Below are positions 49,427-60,070 of a stretch of 64,000 bases of DNA, piece after piece. The notes beneath the pieces were generated by a model that made no database searches, had not been told where the DNA came from, and saw nothing but the letters and a program-made list of their open reading frames with translations. Every line of letters starts with the position of its first letter. Position 1 is the stretch's first letter. The stretch comes from Oligoflexia bacterium (lineage in GTDB: Bacteria; Bdellovibrionota_B; Oligoflexia; Oligoflexales; JAGOVF01), in assembly GCA_030432875.1 (NCBI GenBank), contig JAUILP010000013.1:1-64000 (forward strand). Reading direction: 5' to 3'. The position numbers were made by a program, and so were the translations under genes.

Positions 49427-50530
49427 ATGCAAAACTCAGATGACTCTAAAGAGAGCCCCAAAACAATAAGTGGAGCAGAGACTGCTGCCAAAAATGAGTT
49501 ATTAATTCAGCTCGGTAAAAATTTGTGCGCTGCACGGCTGGCAGCTGGTTTATCGGTTAAACAAATTTCAGAAACAACCCGAATAAATAGTAGTTTTATT
49601 GAGTCCATTGAACAAGGAGACCTAAGCCAACTTCCGGGACTCGCTTTTGGCAGAGGGTTTATTGACTGCATTTGTAAGGAACTAAAGATAGAGCCAAAAA
49701 GCTTCCTAAATCTTTATGATGACTACATTAAAAGCAACCAACTCAATGACTTCAAAACTCTCGATCCCTGCAATAGCAACCACATTAGGCAGTCTTCAGA
49801 TGAGAAGAAAACCTTAAAGAATTTGAATCAATTTTGGAGTCCCTCAGAAAAAAACCGCGGCTTACTTAAAAATGGCGGCAACTATGTCACCTATTCCCTT
49901 TATTTTGCTGCGATTCTAGGGCTTTTCTTGATCACTTTTTCCTATTTTAAAAAAAATAAGCCCGTTACCCCAAATTCCGTCGTATCAGAATCTACAAACT
50001 CTATGGCACCCATCCCCGCTAATGAGATTGAAACTTTTACCGTATCTGATATCGCGGACACCCAGACAGAGGACCTCGCGCCCGTCGATTCAAACGGCGT
50101 GAACAGTCGCGTTGAGCCCCTAGCCCAAAATACCGGCAAGATTCCCGCGCCTGAAAATGCCCCAATCAGCCCCACTAAGCCTCAGGTGGGTGAGCAAAAA
50201 ACCTCACCGTCAGATTCCGCAGAAGATGAAAACCCCGCACCCACGGCTCAGGCTAAGACAACCGCATCAAAAAACACAATATATATTAAAGTCTTAGAGC
50301 CTTCAGATATCCGCCAACGCTGTGATGGAGGCGGTTATCAAACTAAGCGCTGGGAGCAGTCAGGTGAAATATCTTTTAATGCCGCCTGCGAAATAACTCT
50401 TTTTGATGCCGCAGCCGTAGAGCTTACTTTTAACGGTGCGCCTCTGGGCAACCTCGGCAATAAGAATATACGTAGAAATTTAAGCTTTTCAAACCAGCCG
50501 GTTAAATCTGCTGCCACACAAAAACTCTAA
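49427..50530 (+). CDS. RodZ-like HTH/transmembrane protein
   Basis: N-terminal LGKNLCAARLAAGLSVKQISETTRINSSFIESIEQGDLSQLPGLAFGRGFI; single TM; C-terminal DUF4115-like domain. Confidence 0.78.
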   Translation: MQNSDDSKESPKTISGAETAAKNELLIQLGKNLCAARLAAGLSVKQISETTRINSSFIESIEQGDLSQLPGLAFGRGFIDCICKELKIEPKSFLNLYDDYIKSNQLNDFKTLDPCNSNHIRQSSDEKKTLKNLNQFWSPSEKNRGLLKNGGNYVTYSLYFAAILGLFLITFSYFKKNKPVTPNSVVSESTNSMAPIPANEIETFTVSDIADTQTEDLAPVDSNGVNSRVEPLAQNTGKIPAPENAPISPTKPQVGEQKTSPSDSAEDENPAPTAQAKTTASKNTIYIKVLEPSDIRQRCDGGGYQTKRWEQSGEISFNAACEITLFDAAAVELTFNGAPLGNLGNKNIRRNLSFSNQPVKSAATQKL

Positions 50531-50635
50531 GCAAAATATTAAGGCATAAAACTTGGCCTCCTTGGTTTTATGTGGCGATTATTTAATGTAATAATAGAAA
50601 TTTTTTACCATTCGTCAAAACCTGATTTTTCAAAA

Positions 50636-50855
50636 GAACTTTAGTTTCGCTAACGCTCACCGAAAAGTTTTTTAGAGCTTCGGTTCTAAAGTGTGCGTAG
50701 ATAACCAGAGCAGAATGCTTTGCGCGAAGATGGTTGATATTGTGCGACCCATGGATGGGTCAAAATACCAGGAGGGTATTTTAATCTTCTACTTTATCTA
50801 TAGCCAATTTTTTTGCTACAAAACCGCAGAAACCTTTCTGCGGTTATTTTTTTTT
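50636..50855 (+). ncRNA. Candidate structured intergenic RNA with strong terminator
   Basis: Successive hairpins AACCA..TGGTT, GACCC-ATGGAT-GGGTC, AAAATACC-AGGAG-GGTATTTT, ending in the AACCGCAGAAA/TTTCTGCGGTT terminator. Expression is not demonstrated. Confidence 0.35.
50822..50855 (+). terminator. Rho-independent terminator
   Basis: 11-bp stem AACCGCAGAAA-CC-TTTCTGCGGTT followed by A then T9. Confidence 0.92.
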
Positions 50856-50992
50856 ACCCGCGCACAGTCTATTATTAGAGCCTTATTAAGCAATTTTTTT
50901 GCATAGGAAAATCTTTAAAAATGCCCTATCTTAAGGATACTTCTCGGTAAGAAAATCGGGGCGTTTATTCTGTAACTAGCAAGAAAGGCCGC

Positions 50993-51868
50993 ATGCACAC
51001 CCATAAAATTGCTACCCTCATTTCAATTGATGAGGCCATGAAATATAGAGCGTCATTGGGCACCACAAAACGCGTTGCGTTTATCCCTACCATGGGCGCA
51101 CTCCACCAGGGCCACCTGAGCCTTGTGAGGAGAGCGCGAGAAGATAACTGCCTGGTCATCGTTTCCATATTTGTCAATCCCACTCAATTTGGTCCCAATG
51201 AGGATTTTTCAAAGTATCCACGCACATTAGAGCGCGATGTTTCCCTACTTTATCAAGAAAACATTGAGGCCTTATTTTTACCTAACACAGCAAACATGTA
51301 TCCGCCAAATTATAGCACTTATATTTCGCCACAAAGTATGGCGGCTGAGCTATGTGGCAAAACCAGACCACAACACTTTCAGGGTGTTTTAACTATTGTG
51401 TTAAAGCTTTTCAACATAATCAGACCACAGGTTGCCTATTTCGGAAAAAAAGATTATCAGCAATTATTTCTCATAAAAAAAATGGCTCTTGACCTCAATC
51501 TGGACATCGATATTGTCGGTGTAGAAACCTCCCGCGACCACGATGGCTTGGCTCTAAGCAGCCGCAACCAATACCTAACCAAAGAAGAGCGTGTGATCGC
51601 ACCACAAATTTATGCTGCCTTAAAAAAAGCAAAAGAGCAGGCACAGAGGGAAACCAAGTATAGAGATCCCGATCAAATACTAAAGGTTTTTTTAAAATCC
51701 CTAGAGCCTTATCCAGAGCTAAAGCTCGAATATGTAGAAATACGTCGTCAAGAAGACCTTACCCAAATCCACGAAGCATTCTTAGAGCCTGCCGTCATCC
51801 TTACTGCAGTTCGTTTAGGATCGACTCGGCTTATAGATAACATTGAAGTTGGTCCCTATGAAGCGTAA
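50993..51868 (+). CDS. panC: Pantoate--beta-alanine ligase
   Basis: VAFIPTMGALHQGHLSLVRRAREDN, VSIFVNPTQFGPNEDFSKYPRTLERD, RPQVAYFGKKDYQQL, GLALSSRNQYL. Confidence 0.96.
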   Translation: MHTHKIATLISIDEAMKYRASLGTTKRVAFIPTMGALHQGHLSLVRRAREDNCLVIVSIFVNPTQFGPNEDFSKYPRTLERDVSLLYQENIEALFLPNTANMYPPNYSTYISPQSMAAELCGKTRPQHFQGVLTIVLKLFNIIRPQVAYFGKKDYQQLFLIKKMALDLNLDIDIVGVETSRDHDGLALSSRNQYLTKEERVIAPQIYAALKKAKEQAQRETKYRDPDQILKVFLKSLEPYPELKLEYVEIRRQEDLTQIHEAFLEPAVILTAVRLGSTRLIDNIEVGPYEA

Positions 51869-54320
51869 TCACCTATTTTCAAACATCATCCGCCGTCTAG
51901 CGTCTTTACTACGTCCGCTATTTAGGATAACGCTTCACCATGAAAATTTAGCCACTGACTTTGCACTTCTGCCTAACCAGCCCGTGTGCTATGTCATCAA
52001 ATATCAATCCGCAATTGAAGCCATGCTTTTAGAATCAATTTGTAAACAGCATGATTTACCACCCCCGCACTACCTTCCTGAACCGAGCCTCACAGGCGCT
52101 AAAGGAACTTATATTTTTTTACAAAAAAGAGGCTGGCTAAAAACAACCAATAAAAATCCAGCCCCGCCAGCCCCCCTGAATAATATAGTTAGCTATGGAA
52201 AAATTCACCCTGAATACAATATGCAGTTTGTACCCGTTCATATTTATTGGGGACGAAATCCTGGCAAAGAAGATTCGGCTCTAAAGCTTCTTTTTTTCGA
52301 CGATGAGTTCTCGGGATTGGTTCAACGGTTTTTAACCATTATTTATCAAGCACGCCGGGTACAGGTTCGCTTTGGGCAAGCACTTAAACTGCAAGACATC
52401 TACAATGATAAAATCTCCGCGGAAGATGCTGCGAAAAAACTAAAACGCATTATTCGCGTTCATTTTAGGAATATTCGCACGGCACTCCTGGGGCCTCAAT
52501 TATATACGGTAGAGTTGGCTACGCGAAGCATATTGCGCGCTCCAGCAATCAAGCAAGCACTTGAAGATCAGAGCAGACGGACAGGTCAAACCAACAATAA
52601 ACTGGATTTGCAAGCGCAAAAAATTATTCGTGAAATATCAGCGGACACGTCCTACTCTTTTGTTCGGTTTTTTGATATTGTTCTACCCCGCTTATTTCGT
52701 ATTCTTTATGACGGCGTAGATATCAAAAATGGTGATTACCTCCGGCAGCTTGCGGAGACTCATACGCTTGTTTATCTTCCGTGCCATCGTAGCCACGTTG
52801 ATTATCTTTTAGTTGGTTTTTTTATCCATGCTTTTGGTTTAATGAGTCCGCATATAGGCGGGGGTGACAATCTCAATTTTTGGCCTGTTGGCCCCTTACT
52901 TCGCCGTGCTGGAGCCTTTTTTTTGCGGCGAAAATTTGGCGGTAATCGACTCTATTCGGCTATTTTTAACGAATATATTCACTACCTCATTTCCAAGGGC
53001 CACCCTCTTGCGTTTTTTCCTGAGGGGGGTCGCAGCCGTACCGGATTTCTATTGCAACCCAAGACCGGTATGCTCGCGATGGTCGTTCATAGCTTCCTTA
53101 GAAACAGAAAACCCATCGCTCTAATTCCCATATCTATCACCTATGACCAAGTCATTGAAGTGGAAACATACCAAAAAGAATTGTCGGGAAGTAAAAAGGA
53201 AAAAGAGAATATAAGCGGACTATTAAAAGCCACCCGAGTGCTGCGAAAAAAACACGGAAAAGCTTACCTAAAATTTGGATCTCCCATTGATTTGGAAAAT
53301 TACTTCGACGAACACTTACCCAATTGGCGCGATCTCGATGGCGGTGAAATTGTGCGTCCGAGCTGGCTTTCACAGCATGTTGCGGAACTCGCAAAACTCA
53401 ATTTTGAGCGGATCAATGATGCTACCGTAATAAGCCCAGTCGCTTTGATCGTTGCGATTATCCTAGCAACACCTCAGCGTGCCCTCTCTGAAGATGATTT
53501 ATTGGACGCCTTTACATTGTTCAAAAATTTTCTTATCAAAGCTCACGACCAAAAACAAATTGAAGTCTCCTGCGACGATCCTCAGGCAGCCTTAGCAAGT
53601 GCCTTAACTTATAGCAAAGTCATGCAGCACGGCAGTAGCTTTGGCAACGTATATCATATTTCTGAGGAAGACAGCTTATCTCTGTACTATTATAAAAACA
53701 ACATTACTCATTTGCTTGCGACAGGCTCGATGATTGCGAGTTTTTTCAGTTACAATGACCATATGAAACGGTCTGAGTTAATCAGTTTTTCTTCCCAAAT
53801 TGTTGATTTTTTACAGGACGAACTGTTCATCTCCTCACCCAAAACCTCAGCAAATCTTATTGAACATACGCTAAATTGCTTAATTGAATTAAAATTGTTG
53901 AATCTGAGTGACACTAAAGAGCTAATTTTTAGGCCACCGCCCCATGAAAAAGCCTTTATGCAGCTGCAAATACTTGCACGCATTGCAGGTGGCCTTCATC
54001 AGCAGCTAGCCATTATTGCAACCACCCTTGAAGCGAGAATTTCACTAAAGATACCCACAAGCATAGACGAAATTATTAAGGAAAGTCAAAGCGTTGCAGA
54101 CCGATTCACAATTTTGGGCGGCATCCCCGGGCAGCATGGCATACCCAGAGATTTTGGTTATGATTTTTATTATGAACTCGTAAAAACTGGCAAAATTTCT
54201 ATTGATGAATCAGGCATTATCCATGGGTCAGAATCGTTTTTAGAACTAGAAATCGGGCTAAAAAAAATGCTCTCTCCAGACATCGTGACGAGCCTACTGC
54301 GGTACAAAGGCTCACTATAA
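51858..54320 (+). CDS. plsB: PlsB-type glycerol-3-phosphate acyltransferase
   Basis: VYLPCHRSHVDYLL, GAFFLRRKFGGNRLY, LAFFPEGGRSRTGFLLQPKTGML, IALIPISITYDQVIE. ATG 51858 chosen over TTG 51843. Confidence 0.9.
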   Translation: MKRNHLFSNIIRRLASLLRPLFRITLHHENLATDFALLPNQPVCYVIKYQSAIEAMLLESICKQHDLPPPHYLPEPSLTGAKGTYIFLQKRGWLKTTNKNPAPPAPLNNIVSYGKIHPEYNMQFVPVHIYWGRNPGKEDSALKLLFFDDEFSGLVQRFLTIIYQARRVQVRFGQALKLQDIYNDKISAEDAAKKLKRIIRVHFRNIRTALLGPQLYTVELATRSILRAPAIKQALEDQSRRTGQTNNKLDLQAQKIIREISADTSYSFVRFFDIVLPRLFRILYDGVDIKNGDYLRQLAETHTLVYLPCHRSHVDYLLVGFFIHAFGLMSPHIGGGDNLNFWPVGPLLRRAGAFFLRRKFGGNRLYSAIFNEYIHYLISKGHPLAFFPEGGRSRTGFLLQPKTGMLAMVVHSFLRNRKPIALIPISITYDQVIEVETYQKELSGSKKEKENISGLLKATRVLRKKHGKAYLKFGSPIDLENYFDEHLPNWRDLDGGEIVRPSWLSQHVAELAKLNFERINDATVISPVALIVAIILATPQRALSEDDLLDAFTLFKNFLIKAHDQKQIEVSCDDPQAALASALTYSKVMQHGSSFGNVYHISEEDSLSLYYYKNNITHLLATGSMIASFFSYNDHMKRSELISFSSQIVDFLQDELFISSPKTSANLIEHTLNCLIELKLLNLSDTKELIFRPPPHEKAFMQLQILARIAGGLHQQLAIIATTLEARISLKIPTSIDEIIKESQSVADRFTILGGIPGQHGIPRDFGYDFYYELVKTGKISIDESGIIHGSESFLELEIGLKKMLSPDIVTSLLRYKGSL

Positions 54321-54374
54321 ATAGCAATTTGTCTTTATAAAAAATCGAAACATAGATCATTTCCGAGGTAATTT

Positions 54375-55580
54375 TTGAAACATAAAAAGTCATTCGATGA
54401 TTTTGAAAATTTGGAAAAATTTGAGAGGATGCGCGGCTCTCACAAGATCAAAACCAAGAATAAAGAACCGTTATTTCTTAATGAAAACCTATGGAAAAAA
54501 ATTTCCGATAAAAAAAATTTTGCGGCACGCGTTGTTGAAGTCCACAAGCGTTATGCCTTTGTCTCTTCTGAAAAGACGTTGGGGCGCATCAAAACGAATG
54601 ATGTTTGGTTGGCAACCGTGGCAAAAAAGTTTTTGATTGAAGAACGCAAGGAACGCAATTTTGTTGCCGTAGGAGACCGCGTACTCTGCAGCCCTGACAG
54701 CAAAAGGCCTACCACTTCTGGCAACGAGGATGATCTGCCGCGCTGCGTTATTCAGGCCATTGCCCCAAGGTCAAACGAAATTGCCCGAATGGACCCTCTT
54801 TTAGAGTCACGACGCCATATTATAGCAAGCAATATCGATACCCTATTCGTCGTCGCGAGCTTGTGGTTCCCTCGGGTGCGCTGGGGGCTAATTGACCGCT
54901 ATATAGCGCTAGCAGAGCTCGAAAAGATTCCTGTCGCCATCATCCTCAATAAAGCAGATTTATTCAGCAAAGATCACTGCTCAGATAGCTTTATACAAAA
55001 AGCAGAGGAACGAATTGCCAATTATAAAACAATAGGTTATCCCGTCTATTTGACTTCGGCCCATCAAAATGATTTTTTAACGTCAAAAGAATATAAACAA
55101 ATAACTAAGCAAATGAAGGGAAAAATTTCGCTATTCACTGGCCATTCCGGCGTCGGTAAATCTACACTGGTCAATGCCTTTGATCCCCAAATAATTCAGG
55201 TGGTTGAACCCGATGAAAATATTTTTTACAAAGGACGGCACACTACCAGCTACACGAGCTTCATTAAACTCGGTACGGGTGGCTTTATTATAGACACTCC
55301 GGGAATTCGCAGTTTTAGGCTTCCTAAGGTGTCTCCCCAGGAACTTGCCTATGCCTTTAAAGAATTTCGCCCTTTAATTTCGTCTTGTAAATATCGCCAG
55401 TGCTGCCACAATGAGGAGCCTGAATGTGGCATCAAAGATGCCCTCGATGCCGGAAATCTATACAAAGATCGCTACCTGAGTTATCTTTCGATTTTGCTTG
55501 GGACAAGTGGCCGCAAGGGACGTCTTCGTGATCAGGAAGATATAGATGTTGATATTGATACAGACATTGAATCCTCTTGA
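54375..55580 (+). CDS. rsgA: Ribosome small subunit-dependent GTPase A
   Basis: Circularly permuted GTPase motifs: NKADLF, GHSGVGKSTLVNAF, FIIDTPGIRSF; Cys/His zinc motif CKYRQCCHNEEPEC. Confidence 0.93.
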   Translation: MKHKKSFDDFENLEKFERMRGSHKIKTKNKEPLFLNENLWKKISDKKNFAARVVEVHKRYAFVSSEKTLGRIKTNDVWLATVAKKFLIEERKERNFVAVGDRVLCSPDSKRPTTSGNEDDLPRCVIQAIAPRSNEIARMDPLLESRRHIIASNIDTLFVVASLWFPRVRWGLIDRYIALAELEKIPVAIILNKADLFSKDHCSDSFIQKAEERIANYKTIGYPVYLTSAHQNDFLTSKEYKQITKQMKGKISLFTGHSGVGKSTLVNAFDPQIIQVVEPDENIFYKGRHTTSYTSFIKLGTGGFIIDTPGIRSFRLPKVSPQELAYAFKEFRPLISSCKYRQCCHNEEPECGIKDALDAGNLYKDRYLSYLSILLGTSGRKGRLRDQEDIDVDIDTDIESS

Positions 55581-55684
55581 GACTGAATTTGACGCTACAA
55601 GCATTGAATAGGATGCAAAAAGCATGTGACGCTTGGAGTTTGGCATTATTAATATACTAAAATGAAACAATTAGGGAGATCTCT

Positions 55685-56851
55685 ATGAACCAAAATTATG
55701 GATTTGCTGAATCTGAAGAAATTAAGTTATTAAGAGATACCGTTAGAAAATTTGCCCAGCAGCAAATTGCGCCTCGTGCTCAAGAATTAGATGAAAAAGA
55801 GCATTTTTCTGAAGAACTCACGCGCAGCATGGGTGAACTGGGTCTTTTTGGGACGATTGTCAGCACTGACTATCAAGGTCAAGGAATGGACTATATATCA
55901 TATATCGTTGCCGTTGAAGAACTTGCGCGTGTCGATGGCTCCCATGCCGCGACGATTGCCGCGCATAACAGTCTGGGAGCGGGGCCGATTTATTACTTTG
56001 GGAGTGATGAACAAAAGAAAAAATATTTGCCCAAACTAGCAACTGGAAACGCCTTATGGGGCTTTGGTTTGACTGAGCCAGATGCAGGAAGCGATGCACA
56101 AAGTAGCAAGACAACCGCACGTTATGATAGCACAACAGATGAGTGGATAATTAACGGGGCCAAAATATTTATTACAAATGCCGCAAGCGATCTCACGATA
56201 GGCGTCACTGTTCAAGCTGTCACTGGGATGCTCGCCAATGGGAAACCAGAATTAACCTGCTTTTTAGTTGAAACTCCTTGCAAGGGACTAAAAGCCACCC
56301 CGATGAAAGACAAAATGATGTGGCGTGCTTCAAATACAGCGCAGCTTTTTTTCGACAATCTGCGCGTTCCCGCTAAAAATATCTTAGGCACTCTTGGACA
56401 GGGATTTAAAATCATGATGAGCACCCTGGACAATGGCCGACTTTCTATAGGAGCCATGGGCCTTGGATGTGCCAAAGGTGCCTATGATCATGCCCTTAAA
56501 TACGCCCAGGAGCGGCAAACATTTGGTAAACCGATAGCAAAACACCAAGCAATCGCCTTTAAGTTAGCTGATATGGCAACCAGAATAGAAGCCGCCGAGC
56601 TACTATTGTATAAAGCCTGTTGGCTAAAGCAAACAGATCAAGCCTTTGAGAAGCTTGCCTGCATGGCAAAACTATACTGTTCCGAGGCTGCCGAGTTTTG
56701 TGCACGAGAAGGCCAGCAGATTTTTGGTGGCTATGGCCTTATGAAAGAGTATCCTATTGAGCGTTTTTATAGAGATGCGGCACTTTTAAGAATTGGTGAA
56801 GGTACTAGCGAAATTCAGCGGCTGGTGATATCACGATATATAGGTTGCTAA
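55685..56851 (+). CDS. Acyl-CoA dehydrogenase
   Basis: LWGFGLTEPDAGSDAQSSKTTA, RQTFGKPIAKHQAIAFKLADMA, QIFGGYGLMKEYPIERFYRDAALLRIGEGTSEIQRLVISR. Confidence 0.95.
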   Translation: MNQNYGFAESEEIKLLRDTVRKFAQQQIAPRAQELDEKEHFSEELTRSMGELGLFGTIVSTDYQGQGMDYISYIVAVEELARVDGSHAATIAAHNSLGAGPIYYFGSDEQKKKYLPKLATGNALWGFGLTEPDAGSDAQSSKTTARYDSTTDEWIINGAKIFITNAASDLTIGVTVQAVTGMLANGKPELTCFLVETPCKGLKATPMKDKMMWRASNTAQLFFDNLRVPAKNILGTLGQGFKIMMSTLDNGRLSIGAMGLGCAKGAYDHALKYAQERQTFGKPIAKHQAIAFKLADMATRIEAAELLLYKACWLKQTDQAFEKLACMAKLYCSEAAEFCAREGQQIFGGYGLMKEYPIERFYRDAALLRIGEGTSEIQRLVISRYIGC

Positions 56852-56854
56852 TTA

Positions 56855-57865
56855 ATGGCATGGTGTTTGCGATTTTTTTTATTTCTTAGAGTCCACAAAT
56901 TAAGCATCCTGGCGTTATTGTTAGGCGCCAGTGGATGCGTTTATTTTTCTAATTTTGGCAGCAATCAATATGACGCGAATCCGCTGACCATACAAACCAT
57001 CAGCCTATTTAACCAAAAAGTCAGCCCCGCGGCTCCTGCGCCATCCTTGAATGGTGATTGGATTTTTCGGCGAAAACGTTTAAGCAAAATAAGCATGGAA
57101 ATTGCTCGTGCCAAGCCTGATATCCTATTTTTGCAACAAGTTATGCGCAAAAATGACAACCCTTATGAGAATGATATCCTCATCCTAAAAGAAAATTTGC
57201 AGGCAAATTATCAGGTTTTTTTGCGGCTTTTTGACGACCATCAAGATACTTTGGAAACCGAATATATGGGCATTCTCGTGTCGCCATCGCTTATAACACA
57301 AACAACTGGGGAGGAATCCGATAAAGATTCGACCAGCGCTAACCTACGCCCTTTGATTTTTTCGCAAACAGTTTCTTTCGCGGGAGCCCCGATTCTCCTC
57401 ATCAATGTTTCCTTACCCCATGAGTCTATATTCGATAATGTCACTTATGAAATTTTTCACGAGAAACTTAAGGAAACTATGTCGCGATTCTCATGTCCTA
57501 ATCGCGTTATCATTGCTGGATTTTTTCCGGGGGCTCAATTTCTTACCGACTATAAAAAAATGCTCACAAAACTTCATCTCAAGGAATCACATCTCGGACT
57601 ATGCAAAAGCCAAGAAAGCTGCTTTACCAAAAGCTTACGTAACGAGATATTTCTACGCACGCACAATGGCGAAAAAGAAGAACTTTCCGATCTCATCTTA
57701 GTTTCGCAAAGCACCTTAATCGAATCTTCCTTCCGTGTTTTTGATCAAGCTGAGGATGCTGGAGCCTATTTTCGGCGTTTAGGATTTTCTAAAGTGTTTT
57801 CTTCACGACGCTTTGGCTGGCAAAGCACGCTGCGGCTTCCTAAATGCGGGCAAAACCTCGATTAG
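56855..57865 (+). CDS. Lipoprotein with endonuclease/exonuclease/phosphatase-like fold
   Basis: Lipobox LLGASGCVYF; ARAKPDILFLQQVMRK; VIIAGFFPG. Confidence 0.55.
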   Translation: MAWCLRFFLFLRVHKLSILALLLGASGCVYFSNFGSNQYDANPLTIQTISLFNQKVSPAAPAPSLNGDWIFRRKRLSKISMEIARAKPDILFLQQVMRKNDNPYENDILILKENLQANYQVFLRLFDDHQDTLETEYMGILVSPSLITQTTGEESDKDSTSANLRPLIFSQTVSFAGAPILLINVSLPHESIFDNVTYEIFHEKLKETMSRFSCPNRVIIAGFFPGAQFLTDYKKMLTKLHLKESHLGLCKSQESCFTKSLRNEIFLRTHNGEKEELSDLILVSQSTLIESSFRVFDQAEDAGAYFRRLGFSKVFSSRRFGWQSTLRLPKCGQNLD

Positions 57866-57891
57866 GGAATGCTCCTTTCACCTAAATAAGC

Positions 57892-58482
57892 TCATTCCAA
57901 AAAAGTAGAAATACCTGCCATGATCGCTAACCCTAGATGATCGGGCGTACGCGTCCCTCGCCAGCGACTTAAACAAAACAGTGCATTATATCTTCCGAGG
58001 TTATACTCATAGTAAATATTGCCCGCTACACCGACTTCACTTTCCTTGCCAGGATCTTTTTTTGTGCGTCCAGAATCTTTTATAAGCGGCACCAAATAAT
58101 TAATACCAACACCAACAATTAATGTTTGATCAGGATATAAGCGGTAACGCCTGCCAATATTTTGGGAAAGGAAAAAAAATTTTTCCTCCTTTAGACTCTC
58201 ATCAATCGGCAGTAACTCGTAAATTCCCGCATTAAGAATAACTTGCCAAACCTCTTTATAATTAAACCCATAGCCAACTGTCGGGTAAACCCCACCCCCT
58301 TTGTGGGTTCCTATGAGGTGGCCCACAGGATAGGTGCGCAAAAGACCGAGAGTAACGAAGCTACTACTAAAATCAGCTTCAGCAGCACTTTCAGGAGCCG
58401 CAGGTGCTTGTGCTAAGGCAAAAAAGTTTCCGTCAAATAGCATTATGAAAATAAGGATGATTTTTTTAAGTTGTGTGTACAA
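57892..58482 (-). CDS. Secreted/outer-membrane-type protein of unknown function
   Basis: Signal peptide ending FFALAQA; beta-rich Gly/Tyr-containing sequence. Confidence 0.55.
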   Translation of the reverse strand: MYTQLKKIILIFIMLFDGNFFALAQAPAAPESAAEADFSSSFVTLGLLRTYPVGHLIGTHKGGGVYPTVGYGFNYKEVWQVILNAGIYELLPIDESLKEEKFFFLSQNIGRRYRLYPDQTLIVGVGINYLVPLIKDSGRTKKDPGKESEVGVAGNIYYEYNLGRYNALFCLSRWRGTRTPDHLGLAIMAGISTFLE

Positions 58483-58732
58483 ATCTTTATGCGCTCACTT
58501 TGAAGAGGACCCGTGAATTTAGTGTAAAGATAACTTAGCCCATTGCAAATTAGAAATAAATTTATAAGCTTGTATTAAAAGTGTACGCCTAACTTTTCTT
58601 AGATCCATATTGGTTGTCTTTTATTTCTCGGTAACGCCTTATCCCCTAATAACGCCGTAGGCACAAAACCCACAAATAGGTTATAATACCTTACAGTTAT
58701 GCCCTTAGCACTATAAAACCTTAAAAAACGAA

Positions 58733-60070
58733 GTGATCCCTTTGCATACCTCTAAAAAACCAGCAGATCTATTGGTCTTTTTACTCCTGATAAGCACATT
58801 TTTCCCTATTTTTGCGAGCTACGTATTGTTGAGTATCGTGCTTCTACTGATTTTACATCATTACCGCTCACAGCTTTGCCGCCGCCCTTCAATTTTCGCG
58901 ATAAAGTCTGGATTTGTGCTAACAAAAAAATATCTCTCTCGGGGACTTGCGAAAAATTTAGCATTTTATTTGCTATGTATTTCAGTAAGCACCTGTGTCA
59001 GCTATTTCTATTTTTCTGAGCCACCTCAGAGTTTTTTGGCTTGGATTAAGCCTTTAAAACACTATTATTTGAAATTTTTTATAATCTGGATTGTTTTAGA
59101 TCAAGGGGTAAAAGCTTTTCCAAATCTTTCATCGAAAAAACCATTAATAGAAAAATATCTGACGGGATTTCTAGCGATTCTTTTTTGTTACGCAATAGCG
59201 CAACGATGGTTCGGGTTTGATTTAACGCATGGTCTGATGGGTAAATTACCTGAGCACCGTATGACAGGAGACATTTTTCGGGTTTCGGGTTTTATGAGCC
59301 ATCCCCTGACATTTGCCTACAACCTTTCGATAACTATTTTCACCTGGGCCATAATTTTTTTATTTTCTATTAAAAAAGTTGGTTTTAAAAACAATCTTTT
59401 TACCTTGGCTATTTTGTTTTTGTCTTTTTTTCTTCTCTATCTTTCCATGTCTCGGTGGGCCTTGGTCCTCATGATTGGCTTTTTGTTTATCTTAGCGCTA
59501 TTATATTTGCCTTATAAATTCAAATATTTATTTTTTGTTTTGGCCTGTATCAGTCTAGGAACACTCCTAATGGTTGATAAAAGTTTGCTCATGCGCTTCA
59601 AAGAGCTGGGTAATATTCAAAATGTGGATCGTTTTGTGTTTTGGCGCGCCCACTTACACTTGTTTAAACAGTCTATCCTTGTGGGAATAGGGCCGAAAAT
59701 CACTCCTGAACTACTCAGCGAAGTTTATGCCTCACTTAACTATTATGATAAGATATATTCAGCGCACAATATTTTTATTCAGACTTTAGCTAATTTCGGC
59801 CTGATGGGATTTGTGGGATTAATTGGTTTTTTTACCGGTGTTTATAGGCGCCTAAAAAACACCCTTGGTAATCTTGGCAACCCTCAATTTGTCGCCACCA
59901 TGATCATCGGCTTAATGGTTGCGTCCGGATTAATGCAAAATACGTTACTAGACTCCGAATACTTGTACTGTTTGTTTATAAACATCCACTTACTGGCATT
60001 AGCTTCAGAAAACACGGTGGGAGAGAAGCTTAAGAAACATGAATTCCAGCATAAAAATAAACAATCCTGA
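58733..60070 (+). CDS. O-antigen ligase family protein
   Basis: Polytopic membrane protein; FRVSGFMSHPLTFAYNLSITI, SMSRWALVLMIGFLF, FWRAHLHLFKQSILVGIGP, SAHNIFIQTLANFGLMGFVGLIGFF. GTG start. Confidence 0.86.
   Translation: MIPLHTSKKPADLLVFLLLISTFFPIFASYVLLSIVLLLILHHYRSQLCRRPSIFAIKSGFVLTKKYLSRGLAKNLAFYLLCISVSTCVSYFYFSEPPQSFLAWIKPLKHYYLKFFIIWIVLDQGVKAFPNLSSKKPLIEKYLTGFLAILFCYAIAQRWFGFDLTHGLMGKLPEHRMTGDIFRVSGFMSHPLTFAYNLSITIFTWAIIFLFSIKKVGFKNNLFTLAILFLSFFLLYLSMSRWALVLMIGFLFILALLYLPYKFKYLFFVLACISLGTLLMVDKSLLMRFKELGNIQNVDRFVFWRAHLHLFKQSILVGIGPKITPELLSEVYASLNYYDKIYSAHNIFIQTLANFGLMGFVGLIGFFTGVYRRLKNTLGNLGNPQFVATMIIGLMVASGLMQNTLLDSEYLYCLFINIHLLALASENTVGEKLKKHEFQHKNKQS

Noticed and set aside
50691-50906. 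71-aa plus ORF upstream of panC
   Set aside because: Runs straight through a strong Rho-independent terminator; better explained as non-coding.
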